Positions 9,333 to 18,753 of a stretch of DNA of 64,000 nucleotides are shown piece by piece; positions within the stretch are counted from its first letter, which is position 1, and each line of letters opens with the position of its first letter. The stretch comes from an uncultured Erythrobacter sp. (GTDB lineage: Bacteria > Pseudomonadota > Alphaproteobacteria > Sphingomonadales > Sphingomonadaceae). Position numbers and translations under genes: made by a program. Location of the stretch: the NCBI GenBank assembly GCA_947488155.1, contig CANKYK010000001.1, forward strand, positions 1,444,439-1,508,438, in the 5' to 3' direction. The notes under the pieces are model-generated. The model had not been told where the DNA came from and searched no databases. It was given only the letters and a program-made list of their open reading frames with translations.

Positions 9333-10114
9333 GGCGCATCACCTTCGCCAAAGCTCTCGGAGATGTCGTCGCGCGATGCCTCGTATAGAACCAGCATGGT
9401 GTAATCGCGCCCGCTAATGCCCAATGGACCCACCGCACGCCATTGGTTGCGGCCGAGGTAAAGACGCTCATTGCGTGTCAGCATGTCGGCCGGAAAGGCA
9501 TTGGCCTCAGTCAGTCGGTCGCGCGTTTCATCGCTCAATCGTTGGTAAGCAGCCAGAGATTGGGAGCCGAGATAGGTGCGCTGCTCAAACACCTGCACAT
9601 CGACGCCCAGAATGCCGCGATCAATGTCGAACATCTCCAGTTCCAACCTTGCGGCGGGCACGGGGCTTTCGACCAGCAATTGGTCTTGCTCGGCGACCAA
9701 TTCGGGCTGGGTACGGAAAAACCGCCAGGTGTTGCCCGAGGCAAAAACCACGTCGGGCGAATCCGCTTGCAGATAGGCGTCATGGACGGAAACCTCTTGG
9801 CCATTCGCCCCGATCCAGCGCATCCGCAGGCCGTAGACAAAGCCTTTTTCAAGGCCGCGCACTTCCTTTGTCACCGAGGGTGCGAGCAGGATTTTGGCTT
9901 TGGTTACCGGCTGGGAGAAGGTGAAGGCCAGCGGGTCATTTTCCGGGATGCGGTAGACAATGGAGCGCTTTGAAATGCGGGCATCGCGCGCGGTGATATC
10001 GCGCACATCGGTAAGGTAGCTGGCGAGTGGAAGCGCGTATTCGCGCCCAGCCCAGCCAGATGCCAGGGCCAGCAACGCAAACAGCAAAGACTTGGCAAAC
10101 ATAGACAGTGTCAT
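9329..10114 (-). CDS. Membrane-anchored periplasmic protein of Pgs-like operon
   Basis: N-terminal TM (MTLSMFAKSLLFALLALASGWAG), then soluble beta-rich sequence. 4-bp overlaps with 8469..9332 and 10111..12672. Confidence 0.55.
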   Translation of the reverse strand: MTLSMFAKSLLFALLALASGWAGREYALPLASYLTDVRDITARDARISKRSIVYRIPENDPLAFTFSQPVTKAKILLAPSVTKEVRGLEKGFVYGLRMRWIGANGQEVSVHDAYLQADSPDVVFASGNTWRFFRTQPELVAEQDQLLVESPVPAARLELEMFDIDRGILGVDVQVFEQRTYLGSQSLAAYQRLSDETRDRLTEANAFPADMLTRNERLYLGRNQWRAVGPLGISGRDYTMLVLYEASRDDISESFGEGDAP

Positions 10115-12672
10115 TCTGCGCGCTCCCCGATGCCAGGGAACATCAACCAGCCAAAGGCATAGCGCCGCTCGCTGGTGCTTTCGATATAGCGCAGCGACAT
10201 GCTGGGGCGGGCTTCCATACCTGCCTGATCATAGGCATTGGTCACCGTTTCAGCGCGCAGCCCGGCGCTGCGCAGGGCGGAGATGACCTCGCTAAACGCA
10301 GGCTGTTCTGGCCCAATGCGGTCTTTCGCGACCAGCACATCGACGCCGCCCTGATAGTTGACCGCCTCGCGTGGGCGAGCGCGCAATTGGAAGATCATGG
10401 GATCATCCACGCCCTCTTGGCTGCGGACCCATTCCTGCCATGTGACATCAAAGATCGTGTGCGGATCGCGCAGGAAACTGTCGCTTCGGGTGGCTACAAA
10501 CAAAGCGCCCGAATCCCATTCCCGGTGCACGGCCACGCCAATCCGGGCGGGCAGGACGCCGCGCGAGTTTTCAAAGGTCAAAACCGCCTTTTGCGGCTCT
10601 TGCCCCTCGGCGAGGAAGATATTGCCTTCATCGCGACCAGCAGCAGACAGGCTCCAATGCATTTTGGAACCAAAGCGGCAGCGGGAGATGTCCATTCCCG
10701 CCATTTGCGCCGCGGCGCTGGCAATTTGAGGTGTTTGCCCAGCGCGCACGCGCTCGATCATAGGCGCAGCGATTTCAAACCGGGCAAAGGCGAGTTGGGG
10801 CAGGCCGTCCCAATGGCTGCCCTCTGCCGCACTGCGAGACAGAGCGCACACTTTGGGTTGCTCGGTCGGCTGAGCGGGCGTGGTCAGGCGTGCGATATGG
10901 CGCAAAGACGCCTTGCTCAGCTCCAAGGTTGCATAATCGCCGCGAAGCCCGCGTCCCTCGCCAGCCAAGCTGACTTTCAGGTCAGGCGCCACTTGGCGCA
11001 AAGCCGCGACATTGGCGGCGGCGCCTGCGCCATCGGCAAAGGCAAAGCGCGATGCGGAGCCGGGTTCCGCTGCGCTGACCACAATATGCGCGGTTTGCGT
11101 GGCATCGATAAAGATCTGCGCGACATTGCTGTCGCTGTTCCGTCCGGCTGGCGCAGGAGCGGCGAGCACCAGCCAGCGCGCATCCTGATTGCGCTGCAGG
11201 GCGAGGGCGGCATTGGCGAGACCCGGCATGGCTGTCGGGTCAGGCAAGATGATTGCCTGATCACGCGCAGCTTTGGGGTCAAACACCAGCAATTCTGCGC
11301 CCTTATCGTCATCGCGGATAATCGCGAGGCGGCCATCCTCGATCCTGAGCAAGCGCCAACCGCTGGCGCGCTGATGAAATTCGGGTGCGATTTCAGGCAC
11401 GCCTTCTTCGATCAGTTCGACCAGCCGCGATAGGGTTCTGCGGCCCTCATTCGACAAGGGTTGGGCCGCGCCGCGCATCACGCGGGTGTGCGCATCGCCG
11501 ACCGCGTTCACGATCAGCGCGTTGAGCTGAGGCGAATTGCCAGAGCGCAGGCCGTCTGCCTGAACCGGGCCATCGTTCCATGGCGCGCGCGCGGTTGCAG
11601 CGGTCAACGTAAAGCCGACAAAATTGCCGATTACCGCGCCGGCCAGGCTGACCTGCAAGGTGGAGCGGGCAACGCGCGGGAAGATGTCTTTGTCATGCGC
11701 CTTGATCGCGATAAGCGTGGAAAGCAGATAGCCGAAGCCGAAGAAGTCGGTCGTCTTCACGTCGATCCCCTGCCACACGATGAACCAGCCCAGCGCCATT
11801 TTCCAAGCAAAGCTGATGTTGAAGAAGAGCAGCAATTTGCGCCCGCCCTCCAGCGTGACATTGGCCATAAACGGCAGCTGCAGGATCATTCGCGCGATGC
11901 AACAGATCAGGATCGCTTCGCCGAACGAGGTCAGGATTTTGGTTGGCTGATACCATTGCAGCGCGATTAGCGCCGGGATCAGAATACCGGAGAAATCCCA
12001 GCCATATTTGACGTTGTAATGGCTCGCGATCAGCGCGGTCAGTGTCAGGATGATATAGGCTTTGGGACCGGCGAGGATCGAGCTTGCCAGCCCTTCATAG
12101 AGGTAGAACACGCCGCTGATGCGGAAATTGGTAATCTCCATCAGGCCGTAACGCACGATCAGATAGGTGAGGCCAATCGTAACGCAGGCCATCGGCAGGC
12201 CGCGCTTCAGCCCTGGCTTCCAAAACTGGTTCGCCATCAGCGAGATGATGACGAGGCCGAAGCTTTGCAGATTGTTTTCCCAATCGATCCGCCGGTCAAA
12301 GTTTTCCTCTAGCCAGCCGGAAAATTCCGGCAGCAGCAGGCCATCAAACGACAGTCGTACCGCTATGCTGGCGAGTATGAGGCCCATAAAGCGGTCGCGG
12401 CCAAACAGGCTTGGGAAGCGGCCCGGCGCGAGCTTTTGAGAAAACACCCAGACGATGAGGTAAGCAACCACCGCCTCGACGCTGATCACGAGCGCCGCAA
12501 ACGGCTTCACGATCATCAGCGGTACGAGATAGCCTGGCACCACCAGACCTGACAGCACCCAGCCATAGCGCAGGTTGAAAAAGCACATGACGAACACACC
12601 GACCCACACGGTCGTGATGATCGATCCGGCCAATCCGCCTTCAGGAAATATGGTGAGAGGAAAAAGGTCCAC
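10111..12672 (-). CDS. PgsC/CapC-like polytopic membrane protein with tandem CapC units and large C-terminal extramembrane region
   Basis: NLRYGWVLSGLVVPGYLVPLMIVKP resembles the PgsC/CapC signature (..GLVVPGYLAL..). A second copy is NVKYGWDFSGILIPALIALQWYQP. 853 aa, against about 150 aa for PgsC. Confidence 0.75.
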   Translation of the reverse strand: MDLFPLTIFPEGGLAGSIITTVWVGVFVMCFFNLRYGWVLSGLVVPGYLVPLMIVKPFAALVISVEAVVAYLIVWVFSQKLAPGRFPSLFGRDRFMGLILASIAVRLSFDGLLLPEFSGWLEENFDRRIDWENNLQSFGLVIISLMANQFWKPGLKRGLPMACVTIGLTYLIVRYGLMEITNFRISGVFYLYEGLASSILAGPKAYIILTLTALIASHYNVKYGWDFSGILIPALIALQWYQPTKILTSFGEAILICCIARMILQLPFMANVTLEGGRKLLLFFNISFAWKMALGWFIVWQGIDVKTTDFFGFGYLLSTLIAIKAHDKDIFPRVARSTLQVSLAGAVIGNFVGFTLTAATARAPWNDGPVQADGLRSGNSPQLNALIVNAVGDAHTRVMRGAAQPLSNEGRRTLSRLVELIEEGVPEIAPEFHQRASGWRLLRIEDGRLAIIRDDDKGAELLVFDPKAARDQAIILPDPTAMPGLANAALALQRNQDARWLVLAAPAPAGRNSDSNVAQIFIDATQTAHIVVSAAEPGSASRFAFADGAGAAANVAALRQVAPDLKVSLAGEGRGLRGDYATLELSKASLRHIARLTTPAQPTEQPKVCALSRSAAEGSHWDGLPQLAFARFEIAAPMIERVRAGQTPQIASAAAQMAGMDISRCRFGSKMHWSLSAAGRDEGNIFLAEGQEPQKAVLTFENSRGVLPARIGVAVHREWDSGALFVATRSDSFLRDPHTIFDVTWQEWVRSQEGVDDPMIFQLRARPREAVNYQGGVDVLVAKDRIGPEQPAFSEVISALRSAGLRAETVTNAYDQAGMEARPSMSLRYIESTSERRYAFGWLMFPGIGERAE

Positions 12673-12684
12673 GGCGCGCTCGTC

Positions 12685-13092
12685 TCAGCCCTGCTCCGCT
12701 GCTGTGCCAGCCGAGACAGGCGCGGTTCCGCCAGCCAGCGCGCGCGCGGCGCGCTTGACCAGCTCAGCAGGCTCCACCGGCTTTCGGGCAATATCGACCA
12801 CACCCAGGGCGAGGTGCTGCTCGGTCAGCTTCTCTTCGGTTGCAGAGGACACGATCATCACCGGCGGGCGATGCGCGTCGCTCTCCGCTAGCAGACGCAG
12901 GAATTTGATTCCGTCAATCTTCGGCATGACAAGATCGAGCAGGATCAAGTCAAAGCGTGTAGCCTTCACCTGTTTAAGGCCCGCATCTCCGTCGCTCGCC
13001 ACGTCAACTTCATAGCCTTCGAGCTGCAACGTCAGCTGCAACAGCCCCGCCAGAATGGGATCGTCATCGATCACCAGAATACGCGCCGCCAT
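12685..13092 (-). CDS. Single-domain response regulator (REC)
   Basis: ILVIDDDPILAGLLQ...FDLILLDLVMPKIDGIKFLRLL...PPVMIVSSA...DIARKPVEPAELV. Confidence 0.93.
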   Translation of the reverse strand: MAARILVIDDDPILAGLLQLTLQLEGYEVDVASDGDAGLKQVKATRFDLILLDLVMPKIDGIKFLRLLAESDAHRPPVMIVSSATEEKLTEQHLALGVVDIARKPVEPAELVKRAARALAGGTAPVSAGTAAEQG

Positions 13093-15731
13093 CAGCCGAC
13101 CCCTCGCAAATCTACGTTAAAACCAAAGCCATTGGACTGGCTGCCCCAATAGGAAACGCTGGCCGACCAGCGCGTGACCTTGGCCATACCCTCGCCAATT
13201 ACGCGGTATTCGCCGACCGCGCCTTCTTCGTAATTGGCGATCAGCCACAATAGCCGGTCAAAGCCGATCCCAAAGCCGCCAGAAATCCGGATGTGGGTGC
13301 GCCCTTGCAGCTCCTCGAGCTTCAATTTTACCACGCCGTGCTGTGGCGTATCGGCGATCACCACGCGCAGCATTGCGACCAGCATATCAGCCAGCGCATT
13401 GGGCTCTGCCAGAGTGAAACCGCTGACGCTTGGGTGCTCCGCTTCGATAATAACGCCTAGCTCATCTGCCAGAGTAGAGGCGCGGGCAATCGCATCTTTG
13501 GCAACAGCGGCGGCGTCGACTGGATAGCAGGCCTCGGTCAGATCACGCGTTTCAGAGCGGATCAAGCCAGCAACCTCATCAAGGCGGCTGGTCGCGCGGC
13601 GGGCGGTCTCGCTAATGCGGTCAACCACGCTGCGCACTTGCTCGCTGGCCAGCCGCTCGTCACTGGCGAGCTGAGAGCCGAGCAGGATCGCCTCAAAATC
13701 ATTGCGCAATTGCAGATCGATGAACTTCGCCACCGCTTTGCGCAGGTCAGCGGCGCGGTTCACATCGCGCATATCAATCGCTTCCAGCACCAGAATACGA
13801 TCCGCGCCGTGCGCATGGCTGACAGGTGCGGCGAGGCGCAGCATCCGCTCGCTCTGGCGATTGCCGTCGCCCAGATCACGCATCGGCATGCGCATTTCAG
13901 AGCCGTTCAGCATCAGGTCTTCGATCAGCGCCTCGACACGCTCTGCGTCGAGTTCTGTGAGCGCCAGCAAAGCCTCCGACAGCGAGGTGTCGAACAGGTT
14001 GAGCCCTGCCTCACGGTACAGCTCCTGCATCGCTTCATTGGCGTGCAGGGGAGAGCCGATCAGGTGGAAGATGATAACTGCGGTGTCGATCGTGTCGAAC
14101 CCGCGGCGCACTTGCTCAGATTCGTTGGCGACCAGTGCGATGGCGCTTGCGACCTTATCATCGAGCGGCAGATAGCGGCTTTCCTGGCTGGCCCGCGCGT
14201 TGAGATCAGCGCGCCAGCGGAACAGCTCGCGGAAACTTGTGACAATTGCGCGCACCAGATGCGCCGATTTGCCCGGTGTGGCGGTGTCTGGTCGGGTGTG
14301 GAGCCAGAACAATTGCTGATCGCCCGCGCCGACCCAGCCGATCCGTGCTTCGCCTGCCCAGCTAGGCACGATATCGGCGGCATCGCGCACCGCAAAGGTC
14401 GCGCGCAGGTCTTTCAAGATCGCGGCGAGCTGTTTGGGCGCAATAGCAATATCTTCGATTGAGGCGTTGTTGGCCGCGACCGGCTGTAGCTGGCCATTGG
14501 GCAGCAATTCGACCAACAGGCTGCGCTCAACCCCTGCATATTGTGCGGCGGAACCCAGCAGCTGCGGCAGGCGTGCGCCTTCACGCAGGGCCGAGCGATT
14601 GAATGAGCTTTGCACCGCGCGCGAGGCGGTGCGTTCCAAGCGGCGATCTTGCGAAGTTTCACGCTCGATCACGCGCTGGAATGTGATGATCCATGGGGCC
14701 AGCATCAGCGCGGCCACGGGCAGCAAAGTGCCCGTAAACAGCAAAACGGCCCAGCAGGCCGCGGCGATCAGCAGGCTGAAACTGATAGGTATGAGCACTG
14801 CCAGCCGCTTGGGATCGGTCTCGCGGTAGACCAGCGATAGCAGCGCGCCGAGCGCGAGCAGCATTACCCACACCTGCCAATCGTGGGCGTAATAGCTGAT
14901 TTGATCTGTCCTGAGTGCGTTCACTGTGTGAGCGCGGAAAATCGCCTCGCTGGTGGAATGATCATTCGGACTAAGCGGTGTGCTGAGCGATCCGCGCAGC
15001 GCCTCTGGCTGAACCACCATGGCGACCAGACCGGCTAACTCGCCCGGCTGGATCTCGCCGCTGGTTAGTTGGCTGGCCTTCAGGATCGGGATGCTTTGAC
15101 GGTTTGGCATCGGCACCAGAAATTCGCCGCGTACCGGTTTTTTGCCAGCGAGTGCTGCGTCAAACACCGGTATGGTCTCGCTGCGCCCAGGAAGGGCCGC
15201 CGATTGCACGCGGTTGATGCCATATTGCGCCGGAGCCAAGGTCCGCGCCGTGGGTATGGCCGATCCGACATTGCCTGTGGCTTCCAGCTTCCAGCTTTCA
15301 TTTTCGGGCAATTGCTGCGCTGGCAGGCCAATGATGACGGGAACAGCGCTTGAGGCGACGCGGCCACGGTCAGCGCTAAGATAGCCGATCCGCTCAACGC
15401 CAAGATTGGCAAGCGAGCGTTCCAATGCTGTGAACTTGGCTGGGTCTTGCGCGGCGAAAGCGGGATCGCGCTCAATCACCACGACGCTGGGCTGGCTGCC
15501 CGCTTGGTTGACGGTGACGGCATCGAAGAACCGCCCATCCACTTGCGTAAAGGCGCCAAGCTGATGAAGGGCAGCCAGCGCAATCGCGACCAATAGCGGG
15601 CCGAGCCATTGGCCCAGCAGCTCGCGCCGGACAGCGCGCATGCGCCGCGAGCTGCGCGAATTCGTGCGCGCAGAAGCGGAGCCTGATGGCTTGCTGTCTT
15701 CCAGAGCAGGTGTGGGCGAAAGCGCGGTCAC
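13092..15731 (-). CDS. CHASE2/PAS sensor protein with degenerate histidine-kinase-like C-terminus
   Basis: CHASE2-like periplasmic domain (GRFFDAVTVNQAGSQPSVVVIERD...), three TMs, PAS-like segment (DTIDTAVIIFHLIGSPLHANEAMQELYR), coiled segment and HATPase-like end (RTHIRISGGFGIGFDRLLWLI). TGATG overlap with the REC gene. Confidence 0.7.
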   Translation of the reverse strand: MTALSPTPALEDSKPSGSASARTNSRSSRRMRAVRRELLGQWLGPLLVAIALAALHQLGAFTQVDGRFFDAVTVNQAGSQPSVVVIERDPAFAAQDPAKFTALERSLANLGVERIGYLSADRGRVASSAVPVIIGLPAQQLPENESWKLEATGNVGSAIPTARTLAPAQYGINRVQSAALPGRSETIPVFDAALAGKKPVRGEFLVPMPNRQSIPILKASQLTSGEIQPGELAGLVAMVVQPEALRGSLSTPLSPNDHSTSEAIFRAHTVNALRTDQISYYAHDWQVWVMLLALGALLSLVYRETDPKRLAVLIPISFSLLIAAACWAVLLFTGTLLPVAALMLAPWIITFQRVIERETSQDRRLERTASRAVQSSFNRSALREGARLPQLLGSAAQYAGVERSLLVELLPNGQLQPVAANNASIEDIAIAPKQLAAILKDLRATFAVRDAADIVPSWAGEARIGWVGAGDQQLFWLHTRPDTATPGKSAHLVRAIVTSFRELFRWRADLNARASQESRYLPLDDKVASAIALVANESEQVRRGFDTIDTAVIIFHLIGSPLHANEAMQELYREAGLNLFDTSLSEALLALTELDAERVEALIEDLMLNGSEMRMPMRDLGDGNRQSERMLRLAAPVSHAHGADRILVLEAIDMRDVNRAADLRKAVAKFIDLQLRNDFEAILLGSQLASDERLASEQVRSVVDRISETARRATSRLDEVAGLIRSETRDLTEACYPVDAAAVAKDAIARASTLADELGVIIEAEHPSVSGFTLAEPNALADMLVAMLRVVIADTPQHGVVKLKLEELQGRTHIRISGGFGIGFDRLLWLIANYEEGAVGEYRVIGEGMAKVTRWSASVSYWGSQSNGFGFNVDLRGVG

Positions 15732-16164
15732 GATATGTGTGGGATCAGCAGATAATGGGATGACGCAGCCTCATTCGCTCTTGCCGCTATGCGGACGGAT
15801 GCGAGAATGATGGCGATGCTTACCCAACTGCCAATATGCCCCAGACCCCCTTAGTTTTCCCAGTCAAACTGGCCGTTCATTCGGCCATGTCTTGGTGGGC
15901 GCGGCCGAAACAATCCGGCCAAGCAGCCAGCAAAGCTGCCTTTCATGGTTACTATTCAGGGTCTGGCGCTAAGGAATTATCACTAATTATACGTTAATCA
16001 TCACGGGCTTGTTTATTAAGGGGGCTACACGGCCCACGTACCACCGGTGGCTGTATGGCGCACGGCACCTAAAATGACGTCACGAAGGAGTGAACGCTTT
16101 TAGGGTTCTGGCTTAGGCAAACATCGTTAGCTCGGTCTTAATCATATTCTTACATAAGCGCCGG

Positions 16165-16932
16165 GTGAAAGAAGCATCAAACACCCAGTGGACGACCGCG
16201 AAAGCCGGTGCCAGCGCAAAAGCGCTGCGCGTGCTGTTGGCCGAAGATACGCCGATCAGCGCCGAGGCGATGCGGGCGATGGCTGAGCATTTCTCGGTCG
16301 ATATGGACATTGCCGCCAATGGGCTGGAGGCGATTGACATGGTCGAGACCGCGAAAGCCGACGGACGGCCGTATTCGCTAATGTTGGTCGATGTAATGAT
16401 GCCGATTTTGGACGGTGTTGAGACGACCAGGCGTCTGCGCGCTCGCGGGTTCGATGCTGAGGCATTGCCTATTATCGCAGTCACCGCCGCCACCAGCTTT
16501 GACGAAATCCGCTCTTACCGCGCTTGCGGAATGCAGGCTTTCCTGGCCAAGCCGGTCGCGCTCAAGGATCTGGGTGCGACGCTGGAGGCTTGGGGCCACA
16601 AGGCTGACAAGCAGTCGGCAAAATCAACCACCACCATTGAGCCAGCATTACTCGAGGCGCTGGAGCAGCAATTTCGAGATCGTAATACGCGCACGCTCAA
16701 ACTGGTCGAAGCTGCGCTTAAGAACTCTGACTTTAGCGACGCAACCGTCAATGAAATTAGGCACTTGCTTCATCAGATAGCGGGGACCGCGAGCACTTTT
16801 GGCGATCCCAAACTGAGCGAGATGGCGCGCACGCATGAGCATTCGCTGATCGAAGCAGGAATGAATGAGGAGGAGCTCCAAGAGCATCTCCGGAAGGCTG
16901 CAAAAAGCCTCAAAGAAAGGATCAAACCGTGA
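16165..16932 (+). CDS. REC-HPt protein (response regulator receiver plus histidine phosphotransfer)
   Basis: RVLLAEDTPISAEAMRAM...YSLMLVDVMMPILDGVETTRRLR...; HPt-like RHLLHQIAGTASTFGDPKLSEMA. GTG start. Confidence 0.85.
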   Translation: MKEASNTQWTTAKAGASAKALRVLLAEDTPISAEAMRAMAEHFSVDMDIAANGLEAIDMVETAKADGRPYSLMLVDVMMPILDGVETTRRLRARGFDAEALPIIAVTAATSFDEIRSYRACGMQAFLAKPVALKDLGATLEAWGHKADKQSAKSTTTIEPALLEALEQQFRDRNTRTLKLVEAALKNSDFSDATVNEIRHLLHQIAGTASTFGDPKLSEMARTHEHSLIEAGMNEEELQEHLRKAAKSLKERIKP

Positions 16933-17906
16933 AGTTTCCGTTCTGGATGTCGATGCCGCAGCGCATGACATGGCTGGCGCCAGCGTTTGCCCTGGCTGTA
17001 CTGGGTTCGCCTGCGGGCGCACAGGTGGTCGAACCACAAGAAGAAGTGGCCGTTGAAGAAGCTGCCTCAGTGGATCGCGTCCAATTTGATGGGTTGGTCG
17101 AAATTCGCGGGGTCGAATCCGACGTGGATTTTGATCAGGGCGATGCAATCGACAGCTCTGGCGTGGGCGTGCGCGCCCGGCTTGGCGTGACATTTGACCT
17201 CAGCGAGACGACAAGTGTTCGGGCGGAGGCCGAAGGACGTATCTTTGAGTTTCGCGACGAGGCCCGCGATGGATTGGAAACCGCGGTTGGCCGTTTGCAC
17301 GTGACGCATCAAGTCTCTGAGGAAGTTCAGCTTCGCGGCCATCTGCGCCGCTTTGAAAATATCGCTGTTTTGGAGGCATTTAGCGCAGATCAAACGAGCA
17401 TAGGCGCGCGCGTTCAATGGCAAAGTGGCAACGATCGGGTGCGCGTAACCGCCGAATACCGTGAGCGTGAGTATGATACGAGCGTGGGCGGTGATGGTGA
17501 TGGCTATCAGGTGACTGCGCAATACAACCGCCGCCTTGGCCGCTATCACTGGATCCGTTTGGATGTTCGCCAAGAAGACATGCAAAGCGATAACGAGCCG
17601 CGCCGCAGCTTTGAACGCCAAAGCGCGCGGGTGAAATACAGCCTACCGATTGCCAAGCGCCTGCGGCTGCGCCCGTCGCTCGAATATCGCCAGTGGGATT
17701 ATGACGCTCGTATCGCTCAAGGTGACCCAAGCGGCGCATTGCGCGAAGACAGCTATGTTGCGCCCGCGGTTGAGCTTGCCTGGGGCCGCGCATCGCGCGG
17801 GCTCTATGCCAATGCCAGTGCGGAATACCGCATCAAATCCTCCAATGATGAACGCTTTGATGATGATGCAATCCGTGTCGGCGTCCGAATTGGCTATCGC
17901 TTCTAA
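16929..17906 (+). CDS. Outer-membrane beta-barrel protein
   Basis: Signal peptide (..FALAVLGSPAGAQ). Alternating amphipathic strands to the C-terminus ending IRVGVRIGYRF, with terminal Phe as in BAM substrates. 4-bp overlap with the REC-HPt gene. Confidence 0.75.
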   Translation: MKFPFWMSMPQRMTWLAPAFALAVLGSPAGAQVVEPQEEVAVEEAASVDRVQFDGLVEIRGVESDVDFDQGDAIDSSGVGVRARLGVTFDLSETTSVRAEAEGRIFEFRDEARDGLETAVGRLHVTHQVSEEVQLRGHLRRFENIAVLEAFSADQTSIGARVQWQSGNDRVRVTAEYREREYDTSVGGDGDGYQVTAQYNRRLGRYHWIRLDVRQEDMQSDNEPRRSFERQSARVKYSLPIAKRLRLRPSLEYRQWDYDARIAQGDPSGALREDSYVAPAVELAWGRASRGLYANASAEYRIKSSNDERFDDDAIRVGVRIGYRF

Positions 17907-18136
17907 GGGGGCAAAGAGCACGTGATCACCGCTCAAACGGGGAGTGGTTGCGATTCGTTTTGGCACGATCCAACAGACCAAAATTAAGGGGCTTAAAACC
18001 CGCTCTACCGGGCGTGAGGACCCCAAAATTAACTTCCTTTTAGGTACATAGGTTTCCCTTTTGTAACAGGGTTCCTCCGTATTGTTGCTGAGCGACGGGC
18101 ACATCGGTGTCCACGATTCGTTTAGGAGACCAAGCA

Positions 18137-18748
18137 ATGAAAACTGCAATCTTTGCCGCTGTTGCTGTACTAGCGACCAGCACCTCAGCTTTCGCTCAGG
18201 ACGCTGCCGGCTCGACCACTGACGTCGACGTCGACAACGATGTTGTAGTCGTGGACACAGACGTGACGGTTGTTGAAGACAGCTTCGACAACTTCAACGA
18301 CAGCTTCGATGACAATTCGGACAACAACAGCTTCAACGACAACTCAAACCGTGAGTTCAACGATAGCTTTGACGACAACCGCGATTTCGTTGACAGCAAC
18401 AATGACAATTCGGTCAACAGCAGCGACAACTCAGAGCGCACGTTCAATGACAGCTTCGATGACAACTCGGACACCTTCACTGCGAACACCAACTTCAACA
18501 GCAACAATGTCTTCAATGACAATGCGATCGTTGCAGAAGCGACCCTGTCTAACGTTGTAACCGGCGTTGATGTGGACTTTGGCGATGTTGAAGATTCGGC
18601 TCGTTTCGTGAACCGTCTTAGCAACTCAGGCAATGCCTTCCGCAACTATTCAGGCCTGAACGCTCTCAACCAAAACACCGGCGTTGGCGCTTCGCAAAAC
18701 GCGAGCGTTACGATTGCCGTGTCGAGCGAAAACTTCGACGTAAACTAA
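18137..18748 (+). CDS. Secreted Asn/Asp/Ser-rich repeat protein, candidate functional-amyloid subunit (FapB/C-like)
   Basis: Signal peptide MKTAIFAAVAVLATSTSAFAQ. Three FNDSFDDN repeats and C-terminal GLNALNQNTGVGASQNASVTIAV. RBS TAGGAG upstream of 18137. Confidence 0.65.
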   Translation: MKTAIFAAVAVLATSTSAFAQDAAGSTTDVDVDNDVVVVDTDVTVVEDSFDNFNDSFDDNSDNNSFNDNSNREFNDSFDDNRDFVDSNNDNSVNSSDNSERTFNDSFDDNSDTFTANTNFNSNNVFNDNAIVAEATLSNVVTGVDVDFGDVEDSARFVNRLSNSGNAFRNYSGLNALNQNTGVGASQNASVTIAVSSENFDVN

Positions 18749-18753
18749 GTCGC

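Noticed and set aside
10108-11433. 441-aa plus-strand ORF antisense to the CapC-like gene
   Set aside because: Shadow ORF; no domain recognised, while the minus-strand gene is continuous and motif-bearing.
17906-18137. Sigma-54 promoter upstream of the amyloid-like genes (TTGGCACG...)
   Set aside because: The -12 element TTGC is absent at the required spacing from GGCACG.
18270-18480. CRISPR-like or minisatellite repeat array
   Set aside because: The repeats are in frame, irregularly spaced (63 and 87 nt) and vary at synonymous sites, so they are protein repeats.
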